From: Tumebacillus amylolyticus
GTDB lineage: Bacteria > Bacillota > Bacilli > Tumebacillales > Tumebacillaceae
Reading direction: 5' to 3'
Length of the DNA: 64,000 nt
Assembly: GCF_016722965.1 (NCBI RefSeq)
Contig: NZ_JAEQNB010000001.1
Location: 957,344-1,021,343, forward strand
In this document: positions 24,192 through 33,509 of the stretch, piece by piece
Layout: each line of letters opens with the position of its first letter
Position numbering within the stretch: position 1 is the first letter of the stretch
Translations under genes and position numbers: made by a program
The notes under the pieces: generated by a model
What the model was told of the DNA's origin: nothing
Databases searched by the model: none
Seen by the model: the letters and a program-made list of their open reading frames with translations, nothing else

Positions 24192-26357
24192 ATGCCATTA
24201 CCAATGCATCTGCGGGGAATCTATCGAAAGAAGCAAAAGTCGTACATGATGATACTCATGCTTGCGATGCTCGACGAGATCGAGTCAATGGAAAAGCGAG
24301 TTGTTTTGGCCTCCGATGTGAAAAGACGGTTCCACGACTACTTAATCAAAAGAGAGCAAACCAATCTAGTCATGGACCTTCCTCCAAAGGGCTTTAAAAG
24401 CTGGAAGGACGTACTTCCTGGCAACATGAACGACATCTTTAATCAACCTATAAACGCTCTCGCTGATGTCCTGATTTATGATAAGCCAGCAGGCACATTG
24501 GAAATTCGCCCCACGGTATTAGACAAATTTGACGAAGATTTTATTGCCGAACTTCGCGATTTCACGCAAGCTGAGTTGCAGGACTATTACGACAAACTAG
24601 CACAGAAACAGAACTCTCTCCGAAGAGAGTTTATCATGTTCATGGATCAATACCCGACAGCAAGAAATGAGCCGATACTTGATCATTCCTTAGCTGCGCA
24701 TTTCCGACAAGGCATTCCAGCTCAATTGAGACAACTTCGATTCATGAGCGATCTTCTGAAAGTAAAATCCTCCGTTGGCTTTTCAGACCGTTGGGCAAGA
24801 ATGCCTTGGATCGCGATCATGGACAAGCGCCTTACAGCAGACCCTCAATCGCATTACTACGTTTGCTATATTTTTTCAGAAGATATGGAACATCTCTACT
24901 TGTGCTTGAAACACAGTGACGAGCCTCTTAAAACGTCTGGCATTCAAGAATACCGAGAAGCAGTAGAGGGAATTCGTTCGAAACTCCCCGCACATTCGTT
25001 CAGTTCAAAAGACATTCGCGAGTGGGGCACAACCAAGAGTAGTTTAGACTATCTTTCTGGTGTCATCATCCACAAACGATATGACCGTACGGACATGCCT
25101 ACTGATGAAGTTTTGGTAGATGATCTATACTCCATGATCAAGTTGTACATGGAAACCGTAACAAAGGAGTTGGGTGAAATGATTCCTTCTGATACATCTG
25201 TAGGTGAACTGGATCAGGTCGTAGCCCACATCCGCCACTACATCAACTCCCGTGGCTTCACCTACCCAGACCACCTCATCGAAAACTTCTACCTCTCCTT
25301 ACGCACCAAACCCTTCGTCATCCTCGCGGGCATCTCCGGCACAGGGAAAACGAAACTGGTCAGCCTCTTTGCAGAAGCACTAGGAGCCAACTATACCCTA
25401 ATCCCAGTCCGCCCAGATTGGAGCGACCCGACCGATCTCATCGGCTACAAGAACCTCCCAGGTGACTTCCAACCGGGCGAAGTCACGAAGGTTTTAGTAG
25501 AAGCCTCCAAGCCTGAGAATCAACAACGCTCGTACTTCATTTGCTTGGACGAAATGAACCTCGCCCGAGTCGAGCACTATTTCAGCGACTTCCTCAGCAT
25601 TTTAGAAACCCGCGAACACGCCAAGTCAAACGGGAAGATCGTAACTCGCAACCTCCTCTCCACAGCCGGTATGACAGAAGAGGACGAGCAGACCTACCAA
25701 GACCTCCACATCCCGCAAAACGTATACTTCATCGGCACCGTCAACATGGACGAGACCACGCATCCGTTCAGCAAAAAAGTGTTAGACCGTGCCAACACCA
25801 TTGAATTCAATTACGTGAAACTAGACAACTGGGAAACGGAAGAACAGGGCGAGCAATCAGAGGAACAGGCATCCGTAGAGCCTTTAGATGCACGGTCCCA
25901 AGTCTTAACTTCCGACTACCTCACACTGCAAGACGCACTACCAGACCACAAAGCCCTCATCCGTGAAACCACCAACGAACTCGTCACCATCAACGCCATC
26001 CTAGAAAAAATCCATGCCCACGTCGGCTTCCGAGTCCGCGACGAGGTCTGTTTCTACATGATCTACAACCAGCAAATCGGACTTCTCGAACGAAACATCG
26101 CGTTCGACCACCAACTCTGCCAAAAAATCCTGCCCCGTCTTCAAGGCAGCTCTCAGGGTGTAAAACGAGTCTTGCTCGAACTCTACAAGCACGCTACCAA
26201 CCAACCCAACTTGCGCATCGCAGACTACGAACACGACGCATCCGATCTCTACGACAAAGTCCCAACCAACGCCCGCTATCAAATGACAGCAAACAAACTA
26301 GCCTACATGCTCCGGAGGTTTGATGAGGATGGATTCACCTCGTTCTGGCTCTCCTAA
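24192..26357 (+). CDS. mcrB: McrB-type AAA+ GTPase of a type IV restriction system
   Basis: The 721-residue protein has an N-terminal part (residues 1-340) that should recognise modified DNA and a C-terminal AAA+ domain. The latter has Walker A AGISGTGKTKL (about 378-388), Walker B ICLDEMNLARVEHYFSD (about 447-463) and the McrB-type VNMDETTHPFSKKVLDRANTIE (about 516-537). McrB hexamers use GTP to drive translocation and activate McrC cleavage. The ATG follows AGGAGGT. GC content and codon choice rise visibly after about 25,210 (residue 340), where the sensor part ends, so the gene looks mosaic. Confidence 0.9.
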   Translation: MPLPMHLRGIYRKKQKSYMMILMLAMLDEIESMEKRVVLASDVKRRFHDYLIKREQTNLVMDLPPKGFKSWKDVLPGNMNDIFNQPINALADVLIYDKPAGTLEIRPTVLDKFDEDFIAELRDFTQAELQDYYDKLAQKQNSLRREFIMFMDQYPTARNEPILDHSLAAHFRQGIPAQLRQLRFMSDLLKVKSSVGFSDRWARMPWIAIMDKRLTADPQSHYYVCYIFSEDMEHLYLCLKHSDEPLKTSGIQEYREAVEGIRSKLPAHSFSSKDIREWGTTKSSLDYLSGVIIHKRYDRTDMPTDEVLVDDLYSMIKLYMETVTKELGEMIPSDTSVGELDQVVAHIRHYINSRGFTYPDHLIENFYLSLRTKPFVILAGISGTGKTKLVSLFAEALGANYTLIPVRPDWSDPTDLIGYKNLPGDFQPGEVTKVLVEASKPENQQRSYFICLDEMNLARVEHYFSDFLSILETREHAKSNGKIVTRNLLSTAGMTEEDEQTYQDLHIPQNVYFIGTVNMDETTHPFSKKVLDRANTIEFNYVKLDNWETEEQGEQSEEQASVEPLDARSQVLTSDYLTLQDALPDHKALIRETTNELVTINAILEKIHAHVGFRVRDEVCFYMIYNQQIGLLERNIAFDHQLCQKILPRLQGSSQGVKRVLLELYKHATNQPNLRIADYEHDASDLYDKVPTNARYQMTANKLAYMLRRFDEDGFTSFWLS

Positions 26358-28788
26358 TCGCAGTACCAGCGTGGAACTGCTCCGAGTAGAAACCGACCTG
26401 TTCGATCTCTATATAAAAGGAAAGCCATTCCACCCCACGGCGGAGGCTCTACAATTACACCGCGACGGGGACAATTGGGTTCCGGCAACTTTGCAAGTCT
26501 CAGCCTTAGACAAAACCCTGCAAACCATCCAAATCCAAGCCTTCTCTCCAGTCGAGCAGAAACTAACCGACTTCACGGATCACAACTACCCATGCTTCTA
26601 CGAACACCAAAACTACGAAGTCGTAATCCAAGCCCACAACCCAGACCGCCCTTTACAGTTCCACCACGAAAACGCCCTGCTCCGAGACGCCGTGAAACCC
26701 ATCGGGTCAGGCAAGGGCTTGCTCACCGGCATCCTCAACTTCAAAAACGAAGTCGGCTACACAGACTTCGAGATCCGTGAGCAGGGTCGTCCGTTGCTCC
26801 AAGTGCGCTTGGAAGTCTTTCCGTCCAAGATGGACTACAAAACCGACTACGAGAACATCCTGCACGATGTCAACGAGCAGGTGTACAACCTCGCTTTCGA
26901 CTTCCTGCGCAGAACCTACACGATGACAGGCACGATGCAACCGTCACAGCCTCAAACCTTCACGGAGTTTTTCTCCATCTTGCGCGGGATTTTCGATCAC
27001 CTCGTCCGCTCGGTGGAACGCATCCAGAACGCACCTCACCACCGTCTGCAACAGGAACGCCGTGAAGTCGTTGCGGACAAAGTCAAACGTGCGGGACGAG
27101 ATAACCACCGCTATCTACAGAAGCGACCGCACCTGCTCGCCCACGACCCCGTTCACGGAATTCTGCCCATCGGGGGCACTCGCTACCAGCCGACGAAATT
27201 GCTTGAGACCAAACGGCAAATCAACTACGACACCGCCGAGAACCGTTTCGTCCGCTTTGCACTCTGTCGCATCCAAGCCAAACTCAAAGACATGCGCAAG
27301 CGGTTCACGGGCAACCAGAATCGCAGGAGAACCCGTTCCGACGCCGTCACATCCGATTGGCTCAGCATGATCGACCGCATGCAATCGCATCTCGACCGCC
27401 TGCTGCGTCTTGATTTTCTGCAAGGAGTAGGGGAGATGAAGCAAATGTCTCTCACCCTCGTCCTCCAGATGGCACCGGGCTATCGCGACGTTTACCGAGA
27501 CTACCTTCTCTTGCATAAAGGTCTATCACTCCAAGGCGATCTCTTCCGCCTCTCGCTCAAGGACGTCGCCCAACTCTATGAATACTGGTGCTTCCTCAAA
27601 CTGCACAGCCTGTTCAAAAAGCACTTCACCCTGCTCTCCCAAGACATCGTGCGCATCAAGCATGGCTCTCTGTTTGTCATGCTGGACAATACCAGCAAAG
27701 CGAAGTCCAAGTTCCTCGACCCGAAAACGGGGGAGGAGTTCACGTTGTTCTACAACAGGGCGTATCACGACGGCCCGACCTTGGGGCAGAAGCCTGACAA
27801 CGTCCTGATGATCCACAAGCAGTCCTCCCGCCGTGAAAAAACGAAGCAGACGTACCAGTACGTCTTCGATGCCAAATACCGCATCAACCCCGCTTTTGAG
27901 GGCACGGAGTATAAAAACGTCTACCGCACACCCGGCCCCGAGGTAGACGACATCAACACCATGCACCGATACCGAGATGCCATCGTGCATGATACCCATC
28001 AGGACGGCACGTACGAGAGGCAGATGTTCGGCGCGTACGTCCTCTTCCCGTACCATGACGAAGACCAATTCCGTGAGCATCATTTCTACCAAAGCATCCG
28101 AAAAGTCAACGTCGGCGCGTTGCCTTTCCTGCCCGGATCGACGGAACTGGTCGAGACGTTTTTGCAAGAGCTCATTCAAGACTCGCCGGAAAAAGCGTTC
28201 GAGCGTTCCACGCAGTCGAAGGGGACACAGAGCTACTTCCAAGACAAGCTCTCAACCAAGAACGTCCTCATCGGTTCGCTTGGAGATGAGGAGCAATGGG
28301 ACGTGAACCGTGAACACCGCTTCTACCACATGCCCTTGAAGAATCTCAAAAAGAAGTTGGACGCTCTGAGCAACTTACAGTGGATCGGCGTCTACTTCTC
28401 CAAAAAGTTCTACAAGGCAGAGGCTGGCATTCACTGGATCGGCCGCATCACCGAATGGAATGTCGTGAAACGCAGCGACATCACGGAACGGTCTTTCAAG
28501 CCGGGCAATGGGGAGGAACTCTACGTCCGCTTCGAGATCGAAGAGTGGGAGCAACTCCAACCACCGATTGAACCTTACGAAAAAGGAGTCCGTACCTGTC
28601 TTCTCACCACGGACTATCTGCTCAACCGTGCCACCAACCTCGGAGAACTCCGCATCGAATCGCCCGCTCACCTCCAAGACTGGCGGGAGTTGCGACGCCA
28701 AGGCAATTTAACCGTAAGCCTCGATCACTCATACGTAGACGAAGCCACTGAAGTCCTCCGAATCGAAGTCACAGAGCCTACGTCATAA
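26323..28788 (+). CDS. mcrC: McrC-like DUF2357 nuclease subunit
   Basis: The 821-residue protein starts inside the 3' end of mcrB (35-base overlap); the ATG at 26329 is a second option. The first 300 residues fit the DUF2357 region that contacts McrB. A PD-(D/E)XK core follows: the acidic/hydrophobic segment before YQYVFDAKYRIN (about 510-521) supplies Asp and Asp-x-Lys. It is longer than classical McrC (about 350 residues) and belongs to the large DUF2357-type group described with extended architectures. It should cut DNA next to the modified sites chosen by McrB. A terminator follows. Confidence 0.87.
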   Translation: MRMDSPRSGSPNRSTSVELLRVETDLFDLYIKGKPFHPTAEALQLHRDGDNWVPATLQVSALDKTLQTIQIQAFSPVEQKLTDFTDHNYPCFYEHQNYEVVIQAHNPDRPLQFHHENALLRDAVKPIGSGKGLLTGILNFKNEVGYTDFEIREQGRPLLQVRLEVFPSKMDYKTDYENILHDVNEQVYNLAFDFLRRTYTMTGTMQPSQPQTFTEFFSILRGIFDHLVRSVERIQNAPHHRLQQERREVVADKVKRAGRDNHRYLQKRPHLLAHDPVHGILPIGGTRYQPTKLLETKRQINYDTAENRFVRFALCRIQAKLKDMRKRFTGNQNRRRTRSDAVTSDWLSMIDRMQSHLDRLLRLDFLQGVGEMKQMSLTLVLQMAPGYRDVYRDYLLLHKGLSLQGDLFRLSLKDVAQLYEYWCFLKLHSLFKKHFTLLSQDIVRIKHGSLFVMLDNTSKAKSKFLDPKTGEEFTLFYNRAYHDGPTLGQKPDNVLMIHKQSSRREKTKQTYQYVFDAKYRINPAFEGTEYKNVYRTPGPEVDDINTMHRYRDAIVHDTHQDGTYERQMFGAYVLFPYHDEDQFREHHFYQSIRKVNVGALPFLPGSTELVETFLQELIQDSPEKAFERSTQSKGTQSYFQDKLSTKNVLIGSLGDEEQWDVNREHRFYHMPLKNLKKKLDALSNLQWIGVYFSKKFYKAEAGIHWIGRITEWNVVKRSDITERSFKPGNGEELYVRFEIEEWEQLQPPIEPYEKGVRTCLLTTDYLLNRATNLGELRIESPAHLQDWRELRRQGNLTVSLDHSYVDEATEVLRIEVTEPTS

Positions 28789-28799
28789 GCACTTCCCGA

Positions 28800-28836
28800 A
28801 AAAAGAGACAGGCCCACACGGCCCTGTCTCTTTTTC
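28800..28836 (+). terminator. Rho-independent terminator
   Basis: AAAGAGACAGGG pairs with CCCTGTCTCTTT, with T-rich sequence after it. It ends the pyrophosphohydrolase-mcrBC operon. Confidence 0.9.
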
Positions 28837-28839
28837 TTT

Positions 28840-29040
28840 TTCACACCCGCCCTGAAACCGCTTACCTCCCTCCCTAAACCCCACCACCCACCCACTAAAA
28901 AACCACACACAAAACTCCCAACATTCCCAATCCCCCGAACATATTTACTTCTCTCCCACCCATTGTCCCCCATCAGAATTATTGCTATCATTCAACCCAT
29001 CCGAATCTTACAACAACCGTCATAGCCTTGTAACATTCAA
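28840..29040. other. C-rich, G-poor intergenic tract
   Basis: The top strand is almost free of G for about 200 bases, with many CCC/CCA runs (CCACCACCCACCCACT). The complementary strand is therefore purine-rich, with G runs. It lies directly upstream of the oligopeptide-binding protein gene and contains its promoter or leader. No gene is visible. Confidence 0.7.
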
Positions 29041-29067
29041 CCAGACCTACTACCAGGAGGGATTTCG

Positions 29068-30711
29068 GTGAAACAACAAAACAAATGGCTCAGCATCGGT
29101 CTCGCAGTGACCATGCTTTCTACCGTCGCACTCGTCGGATGCGGCAGCGACGACTCTTCCGGCAACTCTTCTTCCGGTCTCTCGGCAGACCAGTCCCTGA
29201 ACATCGCCCTCTCCGGCGAACCGTCTACGCTGGACAGCTCCAAGACCACAGACTCCAACTCCAACCTCATCATCGGCAACGTCGGGGAAGGCCTCACCCG
29301 AGTGGACAAGGACGGCAAAGCAGCCCCGGGCGTCGCCAAGTCGTGGGACATCTCCCAGGACGGCCTGACCTACACCTTCCACCTGCGCGATGACGCGAAA
29401 TGGTCGGACGGCTCCGTCGTCACGGCGCAAGACTTCGAATACGCTTGGAAGCGCACCCTCGACCCGAAGACCGCGGCGCAGTACTCCTTCATGGTCGCGT
29501 GGATCAAGGGCGGCGCAGCATACAACTCCGGCAAGGGCACCGTCGACCAAGTCGCCGTCCATGCCAAGGATGACAAGACCCTCGAAGTCGTCCTCGAATC
29601 CCCGCGTCCGTACTTCCTGGCGCAAACGGCGTTCCCGACCTTCTTCCCGGAGAAAAAGGACTTCGTCGAAAAGCAAGGCGACAAATACGGCAGCGACGCA
29701 GACAAAACGCTGTACAACGGTCCGTTCAAAGTCGTCGAATGGAACCACGAGCAATCCGTAAAAGTCGAGAAAAACGAAAACTACTGGGACAACGCCAACG
29801 TCAAGCTCAACACCGCGACGTGGCAGATCGTCAAAGACTCGAACGCGGCGGAGAACCTCTTTGAAGCCGGCCAACTCGACCGCTTCACCATCGTCCGCGA
29901 CCAAGTCGAGCGCTACAAGGACAAGCCGGAATACTCCGTCGTCCCGGAGCTGACCAACGCCTACATCCAGTTCAACCAAACCAACAAAGCGCTCGCCAAC
30001 GTCAAGATCCGCCAAGCGCTCACCTACGCGATCGACAACAAGCAATACGTCGACGTCATCCTCGCCAACGGATCGCAACCGGCGCAGGGCTTCGTCCCGA
30101 CCGGCGTCTCCAACGGCAACGGCGGCGACTTCCGCAAGGACAACGGCGACCTCGTCAAGCGTTCTGAAAACGCAGCCAAAGCCAAAGACCTGCTCGCAGA
30201 AGGTCTCAAGGAAGTCGGCCTGACGTCGTTCCCGGCGATGAAACTGCTCTCCGACGACAGCGACACCGCCAAGAAATCCTCCGAGTTCCTCAAGGAACAA
30301 TGGCGCCAAAACCTCGGCCTCGACATCGAGATCCAGTCCGTGCCGTCGAAGCTCCGTTTCCAACTGCAACAAAAGCACGACTTCGACCTCGTCATGTCGC
30401 TGTGGGGCGCGGATTACAACGACCCGATGACCTTCCTCGACATGTACACCTCCGACTCTCCGTTCAACGACGTCTCGTACAAGAACCCGAAGTACGACGA
30501 GTTGATCAAAAACGGCAACAACGAGCCGGACTCCAAGAAGCGCATGCAATACCTCTACGACGCAGAGAAGCTCCTGATCCAAGACATGGTCGAAGGTCCG
30601 GTCTACTTCCGCGCCACCCCGATGGTGCTCAAAGGCTACGTCAAAGGCTGGCAGAACAACGTCTCCGCCCCGATCTACGACCTCAAGCACGTCTACATCG
30701 AAGGCAAGTAG
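29068..30711 (+). CDS. OppA-like oligopeptide-binding lipoprotein
   Basis: A GTG start behind AGGAGG gives a 547-residue protein. Its lipoprotein signal (TMLSTVALVGC, Cys about residue 25) precedes a family-5 solute-binding domain (NIALSGEPSTLDSSKTTDSN, VGEGLTR, YTFHLRDDAKWSDGSVVTAQDFEYAWKR split over residues 45-125). These proteins capture oligopeptides for an Opp ABC importer. No permease or ATPase genes are nearby, so it must use one encoded elsewhere. The next transcription unit encodes an RRNPP receptor with its own pro-peptide, which suggests signal-peptide uptake, though general nutrition is also possible. Confidence 0.9.
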   Translation: MKQQNKWLSIGLAVTMLSTVALVGCGSDDSSGNSSSGLSADQSLNIALSGEPSTLDSSKTTDSNSNLIIGNVGEGLTRVDKDGKAAPGVAKSWDISQDGLTYTFHLRDDAKWSDGSVVTAQDFEYAWKRTLDPKTAAQYSFMVAWIKGGAAYNSGKGTVDQVAVHAKDDKTLEVVLESPRPYFLAQTAFPTFFPEKKDFVEKQGDKYGSDADKTLYNGPFKVVEWNHEQSVKVEKNENYWDNANVKLNTATWQIVKDSNAAENLFEAGQLDRFTIVRDQVERYKDKPEYSVVPELTNAYIQFNQTNKALANVKIRQALTYAIDNKQYVDVILANGSQPAQGFVPTGVSNGNGGDFRKDNGDLVKRSENAAKAKDLLAEGLKEVGLTSFPAMKLLSDDSDTAKKSSEFLKEQWRQNLGLDIEIQSVPSKLRFQLQQKHDFDLVMSLWGADYNDPMTFLDMYTSDSPFNDVSYKNPKYDELIKNGNNEPDSKKRMQYLYDAEKLLIQDMVEGPVYFRATPMVLKGYVKGWQNNVSAPIYDLKHVYIEGK

Positions 30712-30721
30712 TAAGCAAAAA

Positions 30722-30757
30722 GAGAACCGGGCCGTCACGGCTCCGGTTCTTTTTTTT
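30722..30757 (+). terminator. Rho-independent terminator
   Basis: GAACCGG and CCGT pair with ACGG and CCGGTTC, followed by eight T residues. It ends the binding-protein gene. Confidence 0.85.
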
Positions 30758-30902
30758 AGGTAAATCCCCCAACGCAGGAAATTCAATGTGAATCACACAA
30801 AAATATCAATTTAAATACTTCTGAAAATATATACAAATACGTTCATCATTGTTATAATAATTCCACAATTGCTGAAATTGAGTCATTTGAGGTGAAACGA
30901 AC

Positions 30903-32237
30903 GTGGCAGTCGATCTAGATGTAGATGAGCGAAACCGCATCATCGGGGACAATCTTCGCAAGTACAGGCAGCTAAAAGGCCTGACACAGGACGAGTTGGC
31001 CGATGGGCTGTGCAGTGTCAGCCAATTGAGCAAGGTCGAGAACGGCAAGACCTATCTCAAGCGAACCATGCTCAAGCAGATGGCCGATCGCCTGGATGTC
31101 CCCCTCGAACGAATCGAATCAGCAGATGCCTTGCTCGAAGAACTGACGGAGCTGTTGCAGTTGGCGAAGGACTATTACACCGCTCGCAATGTGACCAAGT
31201 CCTTGGAGCATTTGGAGCAGGTTATCGAGAAGTGTGAGGAATTTGGCTATTCAAAGTTGCTGGTGGATGCTCTGCATGAGAAGTGCTACATTCTCTTGTT
31301 AGAGAAGAAGGCACACGGAGAGGTCATGAGATTGGTCGAGCAAGTCCTGGAGAGAAAACTCTACCAAACACCTTCTCAGAAAATGTTGATGTTGCTTGAT
31401 ATTGGACAAGCCTACGATATGTCAGGAGACCAACAGGCCGCTTTCGATTGTTATTTACGAGCAGATGAAGAATATGAGTTCATTGAAGCAGAGGGCGAGC
31501 ACTCCAAACTGCGGTATGCAGTCTCACTGGGTTTGGCGAAGTATCATTGCATTATGGGGAACTACCGGGCGAGTATGCGTTATGCGGAGAAGGCAGAGCG
31601 TGTTGCCGTTCATACGAACACACACCTGTATCGAATTCGCAGCCACTACTTCAAAGCGATCCCCTTACGACGTATGGGCGAGACCCAGAAGGCGGAGCAA
31701 ATCTATCTCGAAGCATTAAAGGAAACACATGACAACTCGTTACTGGTCGATGTCGCAATTATCTCCAACAACCTGGGGGAGATCTATCAAGAACGAGGTG
31801 AATTGGGACCTGCCTTGCAGTTTTACCAACGGTCCTATAACATGTTTAATTTGGTAGGTGCGGGTTTGCAACTCTTCCAACCCTTGCTTCATATGGCGGA
31901 ATTGGCCTGCCAGAACGAAGACCATGGCAAAGCCCAGGAATTCATCCAAGAGATATTTACGATCTGCGATCAAGAGGAGGGCAGAGCATACCGGGAGCGA
32001 GCCAGTGGTTTACGATTGCTCGCACAGGTCAAACTTTCCCTTCAAGATACGAAGTCGTTCGAAGATCACATGTTGCAGGCGTTGAGAATCTACCAAGACC
32101 ATAATGTCTGGGATGCGGCCTACGAGGTTGCTGTTGAGATGGCCGAACATTACTCCCAATTCGATTCTGCTCGGTCTGTTGAGTTGTTCAGACAGGCTGT
32201 GGAATATAACAAAACAGTAAAGTCGCTAAGGAGATGA
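30903..32237 (+). CDS. RRNPP-type HTH-TPR peptide receptor with cognate pro-peptide
   Basis: A GTG start behind GAGGTGAAA gives a 444-residue protein. An XRE HTH lies at residues 14-68 (NLRKYRQLKGLTQDELADG, CSVSQLSKVENGKTYLKR). About nine TPR-like helical pairs follow (for example LGLAKYHCIMGNYRASMRYA, NNLGEIYQERGELGPAL). The layout is that of PlcR/NprR, where an imported peptide switches the regulator between forms. The 42-residue pro-peptide gene follows five bases after the stop. An OppA-like protein is encoded just upstream. It shares the HTH motif SVSQLSKxENGK with the three regulators at 45.6-49.7 kb. Confidence 0.87.
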   Translation: MAVDLDVDERNRIIGDNLRKYRQLKGLTQDELADGLCSVSQLSKVENGKTYLKRTMLKQMADRLDVPLERIESADALLEELTELLQLAKDYYTARNVTKSLEHLEQVIEKCEEFGYSKLLVDALHEKCYILLLEKKAHGEVMRLVEQVLERKLYQTPSQKMLMLLDIGQAYDMSGDQQAAFDCYLRADEEYEFIEAEGEHSKLRYAVSLGLAKYHCIMGNYRASMRYAEKAERVAVHTNTHLYRIRSHYFKAIPLRRMGETQKAEQIYLEALKETHDNSLLVDVAIISNNLGEIYQERGELGPALQFYQRSYNMFNLVGAGLQLFQPLLHMAELACQNEDHGKAQEFIQEIFTICDQEEGRAYRERASGLRLLAQVKLSLQDTKSFEDHMLQALRIYQDHNVWDAAYEVAVEMAEHYSQFDSARSVELFRQAVEYNKTVKSLRR

Positions 32238-32241
32238 CAGC

Positions 32242-32370
32242 ATGAAAAAGTGGGTAGTAGGTAGTCTGATGGTGGCAGTCCTATTGATGGGTGCTTCGAT
32301 TGCGACCTTGCACACGAATCACGTAGCGGATCTGTACCCTCCGGTATATGGGATTGCATTTATCCGTTAA
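32242..32370 (+). CDS. Phr-like secreted signalling pro-peptide (42 aa)
   Basis: The ATG lies five bases after the regulator stop and is preceded by AAGGAGATGACAGC. The product begins MKKWVVGSLMVAVLLMGASI, a clear signal peptide, and ends with a short tail containing DLYPPVYGIAFIR. A terminator follows. Size and position match PapR/NprX/Phr pro-peptides, so the processed C-terminal fragment is the probable ligand of the upstream receptor. The tail is hydrophobic and aromatic, unlike that of the other pro-peptide in this window, so the two systems should be specific. Confidence 0.82.
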   Translation: MKKWVVGSLMVAVLLMGASIATLHTNHVADLYPPVYGIAFIR

Positions 32371-32388
32371 TACTCAATGTTGCCTGTC

Positions 32389-32417
32389 ACCCGCCGATCT
32401 CCTCGGCGGGTTTTTTA
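32389..32417 (+). terminator. Terminator of receptor/pro-peptide unit
   Basis: ACCCGCCGA pairs with TCGGCGGGT around a five-base loop, followed by TTTTTT. Confidence 0.9.
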
Positions 32418-32450
32418 TTTGCTGACAATCCTGTCCAAACTGGTAAGATA

Positions 32451-32488
32451 AAAAAAGAGCACGGCTCCGGGGGAGGGAGCCATGCTCG
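32451..32488 (-). terminator. Terminator of the M15 peptidase gene
   Basis: On the minus strand GAGCATGGCTCC pairs with GGAGCCGTGCTC (two mismatches), followed by TTTTTT. Confidence 0.85.
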
Positions 32489-32502
32489 GGAACAAACAGA
32501 TC

Positions 32503-33357
32503 TTAGTAGTTGGTGTAGTCGCGAACTTCGTTTCTCCAGTCACCGTGCCAGTGGCTGTAGCCGGCTTCTGCGAAGGATTCGATGTAGTCCGGACCTTCTG
32601 CGGAGAACAGCGAGTTGTAGTAGTTGTAGTCAGAGGTCGTCGTAGCCGGAACGTCTACTGCATCGCCCCACATGTGACGGGACAGAGATGCGCCGCCAAC
32701 TGCTGCGTTGTGGTTCGGCGTACGGTAGCCGGAGTTGATCGACATCGCGGAACCTTTGCGGGTACGCGCGTTTTGAACGTGTTGGATCATCATCGGGTCA
32801 ACAACGCCCGAGGTGATCGTGCTTTCCGCGATGAACTCACCCAATTGGAAGTTCGGAGCGACGTTTGCCGCTTTGGAGTTGGAATCCAACGTGATGAACC
32901 ATACCGGCTTCTGGTAGTTCGAAGCCGAGGAGGTCGGGTAGGTGGAAGTCAGCGAGGAGTCGGTCTTCATGCGGATGACCGTACCGGTTTGGTACTTCGC
33001 TGCACCTACTTGGTTGGAGTACGCCAGCAGCGTGCCGGAGGAGTTGTACGCGTACACTTTGAAGTAGCGGTAGCCGACTGCGGTCGTCATTTGCTTGGAC
33101 AGCGAGGTCCCGGTTGTGGTTGCCCAGTCAACATCGGCTTCGTCAACGTGCGGAGAGTTCGAAGTCTTGATGACGTACTTCGATGCGCCGGTTACTGCAC
33201 CCCAGCTCATGTTGACCATGTAGTTGGTGGCGACAACGGTGTTGATGCTCGCCGAGATGGTTTGCGAAGCTGCGGAAGCTGCGTCAACGCCGACGAACGA
33301 GAATGCGGTTGCGGCGATGGTCAGGGCCAGTGCGCCTTTTGCAATGATAGCTTTCAT
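32503..33357 (-). CDS. Secreted M15-family peptidase with FN3-like domain
   Basis: The 284-residue protein has a signal peptide (cleavage near AASA, residue 29) and an FN3-like domain (about 32-125: WGAVTGASKYVIKTSN). A C-terminal peptidase M15 domain of the VanY/Csd-like or peptidase_M15_3 kind follows. Zinc ligands are seen as SRHMWGDAVDV (His228, Asp235) and SHWHGDW (His269/His271); INSGYRTPNHN (207-217) is the family's conserved turn. M15 enzymes cut D-amino-acid or wall cross-link peptides. It is probably involved in wall turnover or competitor lysis and has its own terminator. Confidence 0.85.
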   Translation of the reverse strand: MKAIIAKGALALTIAATAFSFVGVDAASAASQTISASINTVVATNYMVNMSWGAVTGASKYVIKTSNSPHVDEADVDWATTTGTSLSKQMTTAVGYRYFKVYAYNSSGTLLAYSNQVGAAKYQTGTVIRMKTDSSLTSTYPTSSASNYQKPVWFITLDSNSKAANVAPNFQLGEFIAESTITSGVVDPMMIQHVQNARTRKGSAMSINSGYRTPNHNAAVGGASLSRHMWGDAVDVPATTTSDYNYYNSLFSAEGPDYIESFAEAGYSHWHGDWRNEVRDYTNY

Positions 33358-33509
33358 TTTGAATTGCCTCCCTATTTTGTTTATCTGTGTGTTTGGTTAT
33401 TAATGATCTGTACTTGTAGTATACTAGATTGGCAAAAAAAAGAAAGATGTTTTATAAATAATAGTCTTATAATCCTAAATAATAGTTTTCGACACGGGAA
33501 CTTTTTATA

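Noticed and set aside
29050-30786. 578-residue open frame on the minus strand opposite the binding-protein gene
   Set aside because: The plus-strand gene has a lipoprotein signal and family-5 motifs. The minus frame is a GC-driven shadow, rich in Val, Arg and Asp and without motifs.
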